From the NCBI GenBank assembly GCA_035582835.1, contig JAYKAV010003266.1, positions 1,674,159 through 1,738,158 of the forward strand: a stretch of 64,000 nucleotides of DNA. The letters run 5' to 3'. Positions 1 through 12,104 of the stretch are shown in pieces. Made by a program: the position numbers and the translations under genes. The notes beneath the pieces were generated by a model, which saw only the letters and a list, made by a program, of their open reading frames with translations, ran no database searches and was not told where the DNA came from. The number at the start of each line of letters is the position of its first letter. Positions within the stretch are counted from its first letter, which is position 1. Origin of the DNA: Phoebastria nigripes. Lineage: Eukaryota > Chordata > Aves > Procellariiformes > Diomedeidae.

Positions 1-1011
1 TGCAGGTGAAGCCGCTCGTGGCCCTTGGCGCCTGGCGTGGCCAAGAGCAGCCTGGAGCTGCCCTGCCCTCCTGCCTGCGTGCATGGTGCGGTGGGACGCT
101 GGGGGGAACATGAGGTGTGGGGGAAGCAAGGTCCGAGGAAGACACAGCCCCTGATGCTGTGGGCAGGCATTCCTAATGGTCTGCCTCAGGAGGGAGGAAG
201 GCAACAGAGATAAAATTAACGAGTGACCCCATATCCCACCAGCTGGCTGTGATGGGAGGGTGGAGAGTGGGGCACCATGTACCCAGGGGCTGATAGGATT
301 TTGCATGAGAGAGACATCCATGTTGCAGGACGTTTGCGCACCTTCTGTGGGCTCCTTCGGTTTATGCGAAGGTGGGGCAGAGGATCCTGCTCCGACCGGT
401 GTGGTGTCCATGTCAGAAATGTGTGGCCAGTTGTGAGCTCCCACCATGAGGTTCTGCCAGAGGGATGTGAGCATCACCTGCCTCTCTCTGAAAAGATAAG
501 ATGATTACAATCTAGGCAATAACTTTAAGGAAAAACTGAAATGCTTTCATTTTCTAGTCCTGAGGGGAGATGTCCATTAATACATTTGTCATTATGCATA
601 CTTTCATGACTGTAATTACACGTGTGCACACACACAGAAGTTTAGGAAAAGGAAAATTGTAGCACTTCTGTACATCGCTGGTGGAAAGCTGATCTTATTG
701 TGATTCTTTACCACTCTCTTGTGATACTTGCAAAGGGAAAAGGCATCTGATGCTGTCTTCCAAACCAGACTGTGGTAGTGTGCAGGAAGGAGCTGCTGCC
801 CTCCCCAGCCCCCGGTTCTGCACTGCCTTCCTCTGAGCATGATGTGGAGGGTTAACCTTTTTCTAAAGACCTCACTAAAGCACAAGGATTGTAAAGATGA
901 CAAGTTCGATGGATCAGAAGTCTTATCTGAAATGGCAACCCCTCCTTATTTCTGTAGGCAACTTGTACATGACTCCAGTAATTTTAATCTCTTTTATTTC
1001 CTTCTGTACAG
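1..1011. other. noncoding, no supported gene
   Basis: No recognisable gene or repeat is seen. Short open frames at 25-213 and 277-504 on the plus strand are chance-length and resemble no protein I know. A very short CA run lies near 626-637. The last 30 bases form a pyrimidine-rich tract ending in a good splice-acceptor sequence, treated in the next entry. Confidence 0.6.
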
Positions 1012-1595
1012 GCTCATAATAATTTCATTGATTTGTTTGAAATTACAGAACAAGAAGGCAGCATCATGGTCTGGGAAAAGTAAAGGAGGAGGAAGATTCA
1101 CAGCAATGGCTGGAATATCTCTTCTGTGTCTCTTGACATCCTAGTGAAGGAGGGTACCAGGTTATCAGAAGGAAAAGCACTTCCTCCTCTGTGCTGGTGA
1201 CAATCACCACTAGCTNGCTGCAGTTCCCAGGTGCTTCAGACCCACCCAGACCATGTATTCCACCAAATACTGAACACAGACATTCTTCGTTCATAGAGTT
1301 TAGCAGGAGATTCCCTGCATCATCCACCATATATTCTTGTTTTATTTGCTCCTCTGTTCTCCAGCCACTTCCATCCTCATCCACCACAACCTTTTTGGAA
1401 CCTCCCACATCTCCCTGCTTCTCCGTAGGACCTCCACTGTGGTGTGTCAGTTATGGCAGCTAGAGCAGCAATGCTAAAGGACTACAACCGGGTCATCCTT
1501 TCCCTTAACATGTTTCTATATTATTTNAAAAAAAAAAAAAAAAAAGAAAACCATAAGGACACTTTTATCTTTAAAAAAACAATATATAAAATAAA
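1012..1595 (+). other. candidate terminal exon with polyA signal (speculative)
   Basis: A pyrimidine-rich tract ending in CTGTACAG at 1011 makes a textbook splice acceptor. From 1012 the frame reads 23 codons (beginning AHNNFIDLF, ending IMVWEK) and then stops with TAA at 1081-1083. A canonical AATAAA lies at 1590-1595, about 500 bases on, so acceptor, short coding tail, stop and polyadenylation signal occur in the right order for a last exon. Alternatively GT at 1080-1081 could serve as a donor, though a weak one. I do not recognise the peptide. Twenty-three open codons occur by chance about one time in three, so the support is the acceptor and the order of signals, not the frame. Confidence 0.15.
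1528..1545 (+). repeat. poly(A) tract (A18)
   Basis: Eighteen consecutive A residues follow an ambiguous base at 1527. It lies within AT-rich DNA about 45 bases upstream of an AATAAA hexamer. No retroposed sequence that it could be the tail of is recognisable upstream. Confidence 0.9.
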
Positions 1596-1599
1596 GCCA

Positions 1600-2199
1600 T
1601 CTTGGTCTGAAGTTCACAAATATTTTTGAAGGCAAATGGGATAGGAAGAGTTTAGCCTGCAAACACTTATTTGTCATACAGTCTGACTAGTGCTTTTCAA
1701 CGTCCTTTGATCCTCTTCTTTTTTTTGGCCCAGGCATTAGATAATGCTTTAGAAGCCATTAGAAAAAATTGTGACAATTGAAATGCTTTGAAAAATGACA
1801 GTTTGATAGTCTAATAATAGCCCCTACACTGATCTGGAGAAGGTTTTCTTTTCTTTTTTGTGTTCATTATGTACAGTACATTTCAAAATGTCCTCTTCTC
1901 CCCAACAAATAATTTAACCCTTTCATGACCTGCAGTCCTGGAAATGTGAAACACGTAGATGCTAATATATGCATATATAACACATACGTATATTTAAAGA
2001 GGTATGTACGCTATCAAGAGCTGGTAAAAGGTGCTGTGACGTTGAGAGGAGAAGAAATGGAGAAGAGGATGACATCTTCAGTTGTGTTCTTCAAGTAGAA
2101 GAGAGCCAAAAAAGGCTGACCATGCAAAGTGCTGCTGTTAATGAGGGACGATTACTGCATGGTCCCCAAGAAGATTTTCTGTAGGGAGAAAACACATCT
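1600..2199. other. noncoding, AT-rich
   Basis: No gene is seen. Alternating AT and TA steps are concentrated at about 1961-2000, and a purine-rich run of AG and GA steps at about 2042-2070. Nothing resembles a known element. Confidence 0.6.
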
Positions 2200-2665
2200 C
2201 AGAGAGTGAGGTGCATGGGAACTTAGATTTCATTGCAAGATCTTGTTTTTGCAAGATCTTATTTGGCAGCAATAAATGAGCAACTTTCAAGCCTCAGAAG
2301 TGATTAATTTCTCACTGGAGCTGTCTCTGAGGCTGTCACAGCCTGACAATCCTGACATAAGTGTCATTTATAATGTCACAAGTCTATTACACATAAATGT
2401 CATTACACAATTACTCTGAGGATGAAGAAAGGTTCACTGGGGGAAGAGCGTCTGATATTAAGTCAATTATATATCTTAATGTTATTGTTTGGTTGTCCCC
2501 CCTCATACAATTACATTGTGCCTCATTTGTTCATTTTGTGCAAATTAGCAATTANTTATTGCAGTGATACTACTAGGCAACCCAGGTAGGGTTGGTGTTA
2601 TTAAAACTCTGGCACAACCTTGTACGTGTTGCCATGATTGATATCAACATGAGGATCATGGTGCT
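2200..2665. promoter_or_regulatory. candidate conserved noncoding element, TAAT-rich
   Basis: The block is AT-rich without being simple sequence. It holds many homeodomain-type cores: GATTAATTT near 2303, CAATTA near 2408 and 2464, AAATTAGCAATTA near 2544 and GATAATTAG near 2668. Two repeats of GCAAGATCTT lie at 2235-2260, each containing the palindrome AAGATCTT. AGGCAACCC near 2575 and GTTGCCATG near 2630 resemble RFX X-box half sites in opposite orientation. This texture is typical of long-range developmental enhancers in vertebrates. Conservation cannot be measured here, so the call is inference from composition and motifs. Confidence 0.3.
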
Positions 2666-3465
2666 TTGATAATTAGCCCTCTTGAAATGAGGGCTCCATA
2701 CTCGGCCTCCCCCCACTTTTTTTCTGCATCTCTCTGAAAGGCACCAACATATGGGTGAGACAATAAATCCTCCATGTGGTTTTGATAAAGATGGCTTGTT
2801 TTAATGAGGGTGACTTTTTGCGCTAACAAAAGAGGCTCTTTCTTGTTAGAAGGACAGAGGAGTTCAGCAAATTCCCCTGCGCTGCACCTCAATTATTCCT
2901 TAAAATTGGCATAAATGTAGCCTTCATTTAGTTCTAACAGGCTTTCATCCTCCTTGGCCCAGACACAAACAAGACTTACACTGGGGCTTGGTGTACTGAC
3001 GAGATTTGAATGCATTATGCATAAGAAGGTGCAGTAATGGAGCTGCCTGGCTGACTAGGAGGGAGAAAGAGATATCTGGGGTAGTGCTGCAATGCCCGTC
3101 TCTCCCTGGACACTTATGGGAGCAGAGCTGTCGGTTTGATTAGAGGCCACTTGAATCCAGCTCAGTTTTGTGAGCTGGAAGTGAAACTGCCTATTAGGAT
3201 ATAGGCAAAGACTTGGTTCTGAGGGCACTGAATGTTTTTGTGCTGGCTTCAGCAAAGTGGAGCACTCTTGTACCGCAATCTGAGCTGACTTACAAACGTG
3301 TAAATACAGAAAAAGGCCAGGAATTTCTGTGATAATTCTCCAGATTTCTATCAAGACAACTGAGATGAGAATCAGGCCTTTTAAATTGCCCCCTTTGCCT
3401 GTTTGCTATTCTGGGAAGCTATTGTTCTCAAAGGGACATCTTTAAAGCAAAAGCTGGTAGAATAA
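2666..3465. other. noncoding, nothing recognised
   Basis: Open frames on the minus strand at 2656-2892 and 3055-3354 are of chance length with no recognisable domain. No repeat family is seen. Confidence 0.6.
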
Positions 3466-3591
3466 TTTATTTGCGAATAATTTATTCAGTGATTGATGGG
3501 AAAAGCTGCTGAATAAATAATTCACTGAATGCTAATGGAACATCAGAGATGGTCGAATAATGAAAATGTTTATTTGCAAATAATTTATTCA
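3466..3591 (+). repeat. 23-bp direct repeat with palindromic AT core, spaced 103 bp
   Basis: The 23-mer at 3466-3488 recurs at 3569-3591 with a single mismatch (G at 3475, A at 3578). Each copy contains a near-palindrome of GAATAA and TTATTC. Further GAATAA and TTATTC words lie between and after the copies, at about 3510-3530, 3554-3560 and 3622-3640. This is too long and specific for simple AT drift and is not a tandem satellite. It may be a clustered protein-binding site array or the remains of a local duplication. Confidence 0.55.
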
Positions 3592-3609
3592 AAGAAAAAT
3601 GCTGAAATG

Positions 3610-5228
3610 TATCAGCTCAATTATTCTTGGTGAATAATCCAGCCATTCCTATCCAGCCCACTGTGACATGTCGTACAAAGATGCTTTTTTCAACAAAATG
3701 AAGACTCTAGGTAGCTAACCCATGTTTGCTCCGAGTGAGGAACTCTGATCTTCTGCTTTCCGGCAAGAGCGGTCACGAGAAGAAGTTTGGATAAGAAAGT
3801 CCTCAAACTTGAGTTCAAACTGAAGGTCAAGCCCTAACTCTAACCATGATGGCAGTTTCATATCGTTGGCCTCTTTCACCCCTTATTTATTGTTATTATT
3901 AGCAGCAGCTTTATCATCTGAAATCATGTCTGTAAGTCTTAAGCTTTGCCCTTTTTTTCTGAACAGTGAAGGATGTGTCTTTCTGTCCTCTGGGACGAGC
4001 AGTGCCATTGCTCCTGAGGAGTGCGGTCCCCACGCTGGGGTTGCTGTGGTAGAGGAGGGGTTTCCTCCGAGGACAGATCTGGAGCACTGGGCAGCTCCAG
4101 GTTGTCCCTCTGAGAATTCAAATGTTCAGAAGCTGCCATGAAAGAGTTGGAAGGAGGCAATACATAGTTTATAAAAGCATGGACTTGGGAGAGAGTCCTG
4201 ATGTTTCACAGCACCGTCTGGGTGATAAGGAAACATGGCATCAGCGCCACTCATTGTGCATCTTTCTCTAGTCTGGATGACAGAGCTCTTTGAGACCTAC
4301 CAGTGATTAACAGGTCAGTTAGCACAGACTTCACCCACAGGGGTCTGGGGAGAGTTTTTAAAGATGTGCTCTGAAGACTTCAATTCTAAATCTGCAGTGA
4401 CTACAGCAAAAATAAATAAATTAACCAAAGCCAAACTCCCCAGCAGAACTTCTGTCACTAATCTCTCTTGTTTGGCAGATGTTTAGAGAGTGCAAGCTCG
4501 GGGTCCCCAGGCAGGAGACCCTGCGTGGGGCAGGTACTGCAGGCATTGCGGTCCTCAGCTGTTCCATTTGACAGAGGAGATCTTTCTGGCTTGCGTGCAG
4601 CTGTACAATGGGTCTCAGGTGCTCCTGGAAAATTGAAGTGATTTTGTGCTGATACTGGAGCTAATACCAGAAAAATCTAAATTACATTTTAAAAGGAATC
4701 TACCCTTTTATCTTTTAACCTTAGGCCTCTCCCTCTCATGCAGAAAAATCAATCTTGACTAATCTACTGACCAAGTAAAAGTAAAAAGAGGAACCCATAT
4801 AAACATGTACTTTATCTTCTTTAAACTATTTTTTACAGAGAAGCTTAGCAAAACATCCAAAGCTTCCTCGTAGGTCTTAGGAGAAAACCCCATTGTCCTG
4901 AAAGGATCCATCATTACTCTTGAGGGAGAATTCTGGGAAGAAACAGGAGATGATACATCCTCCCCAGCTGTGTTTAAGAAAGCTCTGCAGCAAGGACTCC
5001 ACCTAGCAGCTCTACCTACTCTCCTCTTCAATGAGAGCTGGATTCCTAAGTCATGCTGAAGACACAGCTGCAGCAAATTACCAAGTGGGCAGTCACCTGG
5101 GTCCAGGGAGCAGATAAACCCAGCAACCTCTACCATATCTCTGCTTGCTGGAGGGTTTGGTGTTAGCTGTAGGAAAGGCTGTTATCATTACTTTATTTTT
5201 TTTTATGATTTATCTATTTTAACTGTAG
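3610..5228. other. noncoding, one chance-length open frame
   Basis: A 125-codon minus-strand frame at 4759-5136 is the longest open stretch. It has no signal peptide, membrane segment or motif I recognise, and such lengths are expected several times by chance in a window this size. A pyrimidine-rich stretch at about 5190-5228 leads into the next candidate exon. Confidence 0.55.
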
Positions 5229-5362
5229 TGGCTAGGACTCATGGCAGGAAAAGCTCTTTTCAGCAGAAACTCTGTAACCAGCAACCTGGGCTTCATCAGA
5301 AGCCATCAGGGATATGGCTGCATCAGAAAAGACNACACAGTCTGTGGAACAGCAGTGCAAAG
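5229..5362 (+). other. candidate internal exon, 134 bp (speculative)
   Basis: A long T-rich tract ending in ACTGTAG at 5228 and the donor AAAG/GTAAGC at 5362/5363 bracket 134 bp. Two of the three forward frames are open throughout. In the frame starting at 5229 the product begins WLGLMAGKALF and contains GFIRSHQGYGC; one codon carries the ambiguous base at 5334. The phase (44 codons plus 2 bases) would splice cleanly to the candidate at 16886. I recognise no protein. A noncoding-RNA exon or chance are equally possible. Confidence 0.18.
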
Positions 5363-6879
5363 GTAAGCTTTACTCAGACTCCTGTCTTCCAGAAATCCCC
5401 TGTTTTCCCAACACATTTTTCCTATTTATTCTATCTCTTCTCCTCTGGTTTTGTGAGCGTTAGGCAGGGTTTATAACCAGGAAAATACATGACCCTCTAA
5501 GAGTGTAACTCTTTGGCACTCTGCTCTCCTGCCCTTTCTGGATTAAGAGGGGAGGTCAGGGACAATTTGACTATTTGGCTTTGCTTTTTATTTTTAAAGC
5601 TTTTCTTAAGTTCTAATCAGATGTAGAGTCAGGCCTTGGGCCAACACTAGAATTGGTGTATCTCTTGTCCAAAGTGTTCTGCTTGTGCCTGGCTTTCACA
5701 GTTTAAAAACAACCCCTCAATTTACATTAACTGCACAGTACTGCAATCTCAGGTGCAGATCAGGTCATCTTGCCCATCCCTCACTGCTTTATCATCTTGT
5801 TTTCTCCATTTCCTCCTGTGATATATTGAAGTAAGCGACATTTTCAAGAGCAGGAACACTAAATCATGTATGCTCTGTGTATGCATAATCTGGAGTATCT
5901 GGTCCAGAATTCTAACGAGGGCATGCTGGCAAAAAGAAATTGCAAGAGAGACCTTGGAGCCTGCTGGGACATACTGAGCAAGAGGCAGGAGAAATTGCAC
6001 CATTTTCTTTTAGTAATGGTAGTCTATTTGCTCCTCTGAATAACTTAACTCCCTCTCCATGCAGCCAGATTAACCAGCCAGAGATCAGGGTCTTGCATAG
6101 TTGAGGGACTGCAAAAACTCTCAGTTAAGCTCTAGGTGACTTATGGGCAAAGTATGATAGGGCAGGGAGTAATAAAAAACCCAAAATCCAAAATGATGTG
6201 AAGAGTCTTATGCAAAATAATCAAAAATGCCAGTAGCTGAACTGTAGAGACTTTAGCTCTCATGGCACTCATCTCGGAGCCTAACTTCCAAGTCCTTGGT
6301 ACCTTTCACAAGTCTTTCTGATCACCCAGGGCTGCTGGGTTCTTCAGCTATGGAAATAGCATTCATCCAGTGTGCTGGAGGCAGGTGAAAAAGGCCTGTG
6401 TCTGTGTATTGGCTCTACAGCTCCCCTGAGAATCTATAGCAAACTTAATTTTGAGCCAGATTTCCATCATCTTTGCACTACCCTACCTAAATCTAAAAAT
6501 AACATAGCTGTGCTAAGAACCTGCTATTATATTTTCTTTGTGATTACACCCATCCACATCAGAACCAGTTCAGAGTTGTTTTATTCTCCAAATTTCTGGC
6601 TGTATTAGCACTGTTGGAATCCTTGATGTATCACCTTGCAGGGAGTCTAAATGCTTGTCAGTGCCTTACTTTGCATTTTTGTTCTGGGTTCAAAGCTGAA
6701 NGCACAGCTGAACTGAAATCTTTTCTCTGGATGCTGATAGAAATGTAAGAGAAATCTCATTTTTAAAAAGTATGAAAGGACCATAAAAATAAGTCTTTCA
6801 CTAAGCTGATCAACTCAGCCTCTTTATACCAAAAAGGATTCAGAATGAGAGGCTGATAATACAGGCTTTAGTTTGTGGG
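5363..6879. other. noncoding, nothing recognised
   Basis: Ordinary AT-moderate DNA with one ambiguous base at 6701. Open frames at 5749-6003 on the minus strand and 6372-6608 on the plus strand are chance-length. No repeat family was identified. Confidence 0.6.
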
Positions 6880-7255
6880 AAATGAATTAGAAAGATGGTA
6901 TTTGAAAGAACTATTTCATTTAGGTGTTTCACTGGCATATAACGAGCTACTATAGTTATATTGCAGCAAGCTAAAATATTATTTAAAAGTTAATTCATAT
7001 TTTTAGCATATAATTTCTAATTAACTTGCTGTAGTTATCTTGTTAAATGTCAATTAAATCTCGGAGCATTTCTCAAAGGTTTCCTGTATTCATAAAATGT
7101 AATTATACAGCTATTGCTCGTGTAGCCCTTATTACTAGTATAATCTACAGCTAAATATATCTTTTACATACTAATTATACATCACTAAGTGCTATATTGA
7201 TAATCAGTAATTGATTTAGCACAATGAATTGTCATGTTACCTCTTCAAATGTCAA
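6880..7255. promoter_or_regulatory. candidate conserved noncoding element, TAATTA cluster
   Basis: The block has three perfect TAATTA palindromes at 7018-7023, 7100-7105 and 7172-7177, plus GTTAATTC, CAATTAAAT, GTAATTGATTT and TGATAATCAG words. It is AT-rich but of high complexity. TAATTA is the classic recognition core of paired-class and Antennapedia-class homeodomain proteins. Spacing between the perfect copies (82 and 72 bp) is irregular. No open frame of note is present. The enhancer interpretation is inference and depends on cross-species conservation. Confidence 0.35.
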
Positions 7256-10200
7256 CCCTAAGTATTTTGAATTAAAGTTCTGGCCGCAACTTTTGGTTGT
7301 AGTTGAGGTTTGCTGCCACAGTTGTGCATGGGTAGAAGGGTTGATCTGCTAAAGCTGTGGTGCTGGAGGGCAGCACCTGCCTGAATGTGCTCCTGATTGC
7401 TGTGATCAGACTCCCCTCCAGTGTGAGTTCTTTGCAGCTGAGGGTGCTGATGCTGTGGGGTGCAGTGCTGGCTCGGATGGTGCATGGCAGGGTGTGCTGG
7501 TGTGTCTGACGCACACTGCATCCTGCAAAATGCAGGATGTCTCAGAAAAGCTAGGATGGCTCTGCTGACCAGATGTGAGGACAAAATGGGCTGAAGAGTC
7601 ATTTGTCACAAAAAAAAAAAAGAAGGAAAAAGGCAGGAGCAGACTTTAAATGTTTATCCCCAAACTTCCTAAAGGGGAAGATAGTCAAACTTCTTTTGAA
7701 AGAAAAACCTCCCAGATAATCTAGTATAGGATCACCATCCTTTTTTTGCACTGATACCAGAATAAAAGGCAAAGGTTGGAGTACTCATTGCTGCATATAA
7801 TTTCTCCTTCTCCCCAACTTTGTCTTCATACTAGCTTGTGTCTGTAGGACTGTGTGGAGCAGGGTTATGTTGTGCTTGTAAGGCACGGTGGGTCGCCTTG
7901 TCACATCTTCCAAAGCACCAGCTCGGCTCCATGGCTGAGCAGCATTGACCTCCCTCTTCTGAGGCAGGATTAATCACACCGAAACAATTAGCAGAAAATA
8001 CCTGAAACCCCAATTAACTGTGATCTATAACTGTGATAATCCAGATGGAAAAAGGGAGTGAAAAAAAGAAGAGGAAAAAAAGACAGAAGCTGGGAAGGCC
8101 TTAATTAGATTTGCACGTTTACTGCTCAGCAGTAACTTGGAGCAAATACTATTCCCGGTCTCTCCTAGCCTGTCGCCGGTCTCAGCTAGCCTCTGCTCCT
8201 CCTCCCTTCCCCCTCACTGTCTGAATAATATTTAGTGGTACATCAATGTTTTTCAGAGTTTGGATCTTCCATGTCCCTTGCCAGATTCATATGTGTCTGT
8301 GTTGATATTGATGTTATTCAAACAATGATCATCTCCTTCCCTTGTCAGTTTATATTGCATGTTTCATGTAGCACAATCTTGGCAAACAAGCATCATCCTC
8401 TGCTTTCTTTTTTCCCTATTTGTGTGGGTTTTTTTTTCCTTTTGCTAGAAGTGGTATTTAAATTAAACCATGCGTTGTTTTTTTTCTTCACTCCTGTGTT
8501 CCCCAAGGCAACAAAGTTTATGGATCTGGGAAATAGAATCAATATGAAGTTGGATTGTCCTTATGAGATCCTCTTAATATCCCAGGAGGCCAGGCTTTGT
8601 ACATCAGGATTAAGAAAAGGGAAAATCACTGAGGGCAGGATTCTGTGGAGGGCTGTTTGTGTGCACATAATGGACAAATATTGAAATGTGGAAAGCATAA
8701 TCCAGGGAATCCAGGGGTTTGTGTAGCTTTAATTGAAACCGTTTGTAACCTTCATTCTCTCCGATCTTAAATGACTCTTTTTATCTTCCTTGAGTTCATA
8801 TGGTGGGTTCTACTGCACATTGAATTCATAAAATATACAAAACTTCAGTGTTCTTAGGAGAAAATTCATATCCAGTGATGGGGGAGAGATGGCGATTCAA
8901 ATAATAACACTAGGTGATATAAAAGTGAACTTATTATTCAGAATGCTAAAGCTTTCCAAAAAGCTGTGTGGCCACTACCAGGTCATTTACATTTTATATG
9001 AAGATACTCCAAAAGTAGATGAAAGACTTTCTTAATTCTGAGTAACTTTTTAAACTGATACATTGAAGACAAAATTTTCCGGCTTGCTCACAGCATTCCC
9101 TGTCTGGGGGAATGTGTTTGCTTCAGACGGGCTTACAATTATTCCATGATACTGTTGGTTTCGTAACTGAGCTCTTCACCAGAGTTCATTAGAAATAAAA
9201 ACTTAATTGAATTAGGGCAGTTACCCATGCAGGAGCAATTAAAAGTGGCAGAAATATTCTTTCCGAGAAGGCAGTTTTGCTTATCCTCCAGGAACGAGGG
9301 AGCTTTCCCTGCCCGGTTGCTCACCACGGGCGCTCCTGCTGCCCTGCCAGTTTGTTGCTCTGATTTTTCTGTAGATTCTCCTCTGTNCCCTTCTCCCTTT
9401 GCATTCGGTTGGCCTCCTGTCTTTGAACCTGATGGTTGTTTTTCTTTTTCCTCTGGCAAACTGCTTCATCAACTGAATTGGTATTGCTTTTATGCTGTAA
9501 TTTTCATTATGTCAGTGGCTGGCTTCACCTCCCCTGTCAGTTTGTGTCACTTCTGCTGGGTGGATGGGCTTGCTGCAGCAGCGCTGCTCGCCTTTCCTCA
9601 TCAGGTTGTATCACTTCCTTATAAATATTGATCCATTGTGAGCAGCAGTCTCCCAATTTTCTGTCCAACTGTTCCATAGCTTAATCCTATTAAGTATTTG
9701 CAGTGTTTTTGGTGAAATTAATTCCAATTTACGCCAGCCATGGCGAGTGCTGTTCGTGTGAAGCAGGAACACCCTGAGTCAAGATGAGTCCTCATGTTTA
9801 GGATTAGTATTTTGTGGAAGGCTGTTCTCATCTCCTTTTAAAATACTCCAATATTCCCGCAAAAGGCCTTTCACCAGGGCAGTGTATCTCCTTGTCAGCT
9901 CCTTAGATGCAGCAGAAATCTGCAGTACAGACGGGTGGAAGAAGAGACAAGGATGTTTGGGGGGGGACCTATGTAGATTGAGATGAAGTGATGGGGAATC
10001 TGGAGACAAGGAGTTGGAATAGGAAGAGCAGAAAGAAGGGACAGGACTGAACATGACGAAGATGAAGTATCTAAGATTAGAGCTCTAGGAGTTCTCTGTC
10101 TGTAGCATGTGGTTGAATTTTACCCGATTTGCAGTCTTGGCATTTTCCTTCCTTTTTTTTTATATGCTCGTATATTTACCAAGCTGTAGAAAAAAGAAAA

Positions 10201-12069
10201 TGGAAGTTATATAGATTCAGTGTGCATAATGAAAATGTGATATGACATATTCCCTCTGAGTATTTTCAGAACAAAAAGGCAGAGAGAAATCAGATAAATG
10301 CATCAATAGGAATCAGCTGTCTGCCAAAACATGTTTTAAATATCAAATTAGAATATAATAGTATGCATAGTTTCCATATCAAATTATGACATTATTGGCA
10401 GAGACTAGAAGGTGACACAACTCAGTCCTCCTACATCCCTGGATAACAGATGAAACAGTCTTAAATGGAATACAAAGCAATTTTGTAATCAAATGCAGGC
10501 TTACATGGACAGTCATGTGGTTCAGACAAGGGAAATACAAATGGAGGGAAATTAATGCTTTTAATATACTTTTTTTACACTAGGGTGAATGGCCAGACTG
10601 AGGGATACAGGGATAGAAATCTATTTACCCAAATAATGTAGGTGGTGGCTATAGGCAAACACTCCACTCCCCTTGGTTTTTTCTCCTCTTTTCTGTGGGA
10701 AGTGCCGTAGTTTAGTGGGAGAGACAAAGTGGGGAATCTGAGAGTATTTCCACCAGCGCAGGGACTTCTGCTCTTCAGGGTCACATCTCTCTTGGGGGAA
10801 AAATGCAAGGTGGTTTTCCTCCCAGAGGTATAAGGAGAACACGGGCTGAACTGTACAGTGCATTCTTGTTCAGGAAGTATTTGAGGGGCACAGGAGTTCT
10901 TGGGTTCTAGAATAAAATTAACTGCTAATGAGGCATCATTAATGTTCTCTAGAGGCCTCTGGTGTTTGCCAGCAGCAGAGATCCCCCTGGACAAGCAGGT
11001 GGGACCATCTCTGAGCACTGAAGGAGTTGAGCTCTGCTTTAGGATATCTCTTCTGTTGATAGTTGCTTTCTCTGACTTGAAANTGGACAGAAGAGCAATA
11101 TTTATAGCAGTAAATAAAAAGTGTCAGCATCAACAGAGTGATTCTTCCTGGTGGTGGTGGCTGGCTCGTATCCCCCGTGGACTGGGTGTTACAAGGAGAC
11201 ATATCGCTCAGAGCAACGGGCTGGCCCTAGCACTGCCTCTCGTGTACCTTGCATGTGGGCAGAAGGATTCAGTTCAGCCTGAGGATGTTTACTTGTTGCA
11301 TTCTGGCAGCTCTTAAACCCAAATTTCACTTCAGTAACTGTGCAAAAAATAATGTACTTGTCTCTCATAGGATACTCCCACCAGACAACAGCATGTAGAT
11401 GAGTGTCAGAGTAGATTATATATTTAATATATCACATACTGTTGACTTTAAGTAATAAGGCAATAATGACAGCAAGAACATCTGGAAGTATGCTCTGAAA
11501 CAGTTATTCTTTAAATATTGATGATCTGGTTTTGTAACCATCACAGTTAAAACACACAGATGGAGTTCGGAGCTTTAGCTGGACCACTTGGCTTAGGCAA
11601 TGTGGCAAAAGCATAAGCAACAAAAGGACAGAAAAAGACTGCAGTAATCCCAGTTGGATGTGCCTTTTCTCGGAAGTGTGGTAACATTCTCCCATTTCTC
11701 TTGGTAATGTTCTCTCATGGAAGATATGTACCGACTGGCACAGCAGTTCAATGAAGACCACTGAGAAAAATCTCACTGTATTGCGTGCTCCAGAAGATAA
11801 AGGTGGGCAGGTTGGATGGTGACTTCTGAGTGTGATGAGACAATTCTTGTGGAGGAGGTGATTTCCACAGTGTTCCCTGCACACAGCAGTGGTTTAGGTG
11901 CAGTTCAAGGTTGCAGCTCCCCCAGACATGGGGGGAAAGACAGAGAAAGAGGAGATATTTTTTCCAAGCCTAAGATATATTGCTCTAATACTTCTTTTTG
12001 CTTTTGCTTCTATTCCCTCTTGGCAGTTCCATCTCTCCATGTAGCTATAGGCTGTCTGTCAGTGGCTCT

Positions 12070-12072
<3 letters not shown>
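7256..12072. other. noncoding, chance open frames only
   Basis: The longest open frames are 149 codons on the plus strand (8235-8684) and 147 codons on the minus strand (10575-11018). The first is dominated by long F and L runs encoded by T-rich DNA. Neither shows a recognisable domain or splice context. An A12 run lies near 7610-7621 and a G8 run at 9959-9966. Ambiguous bases occur at 9387 and 11083. No interspersed repeat was recognised. Confidence 0.55.

Positions 12073-12100
<28 letters not shown>
12073..12100 (+). repeat. (AC)14 microsatellite
   Basis: Fourteen uninterrupted AC dinucleotides run from 12073 to 12100. It is long enough to be length-polymorphic in a population. It is the longest dinucleotide repeat I see in the window. 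Confidence 0.95.

Positions 12101-12104
<4 letters not shown>

Noticed and set aside
3831..3844. CCCTAACTCTAACC, telomere-like
   Set aside because: Only two units, one imperfect. It is too short to be an interstitial telomeric repeat.
4759..5136. 125-codon minus-strand open frame
   Set aside because: No homology recognised, no splice signals, and chance length. A protein search would settle it.
7878..7897. TAAGGCACGGTGGGTCGCC resembling miR-124 through its seed
   Set aside because: It diverges from miR-124 after the first nine bases and no complementary arm forms a precursor hairpin nearby.
8235..8684. 149-codon plus-strand open frame
   Set aside because: Much of it is long F, L and I runs encoded by T-rich DNA, with no domain, splice context or promoter. 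The length is within chance expectation for 64 kb in six frames.
10575..11018. 147-codon minus-strand open frame, overlapped by a second frame
   Set aside because: Two minus-strand frames overlap here, neither resembles a protein, and composition alone explains the absence of stops.
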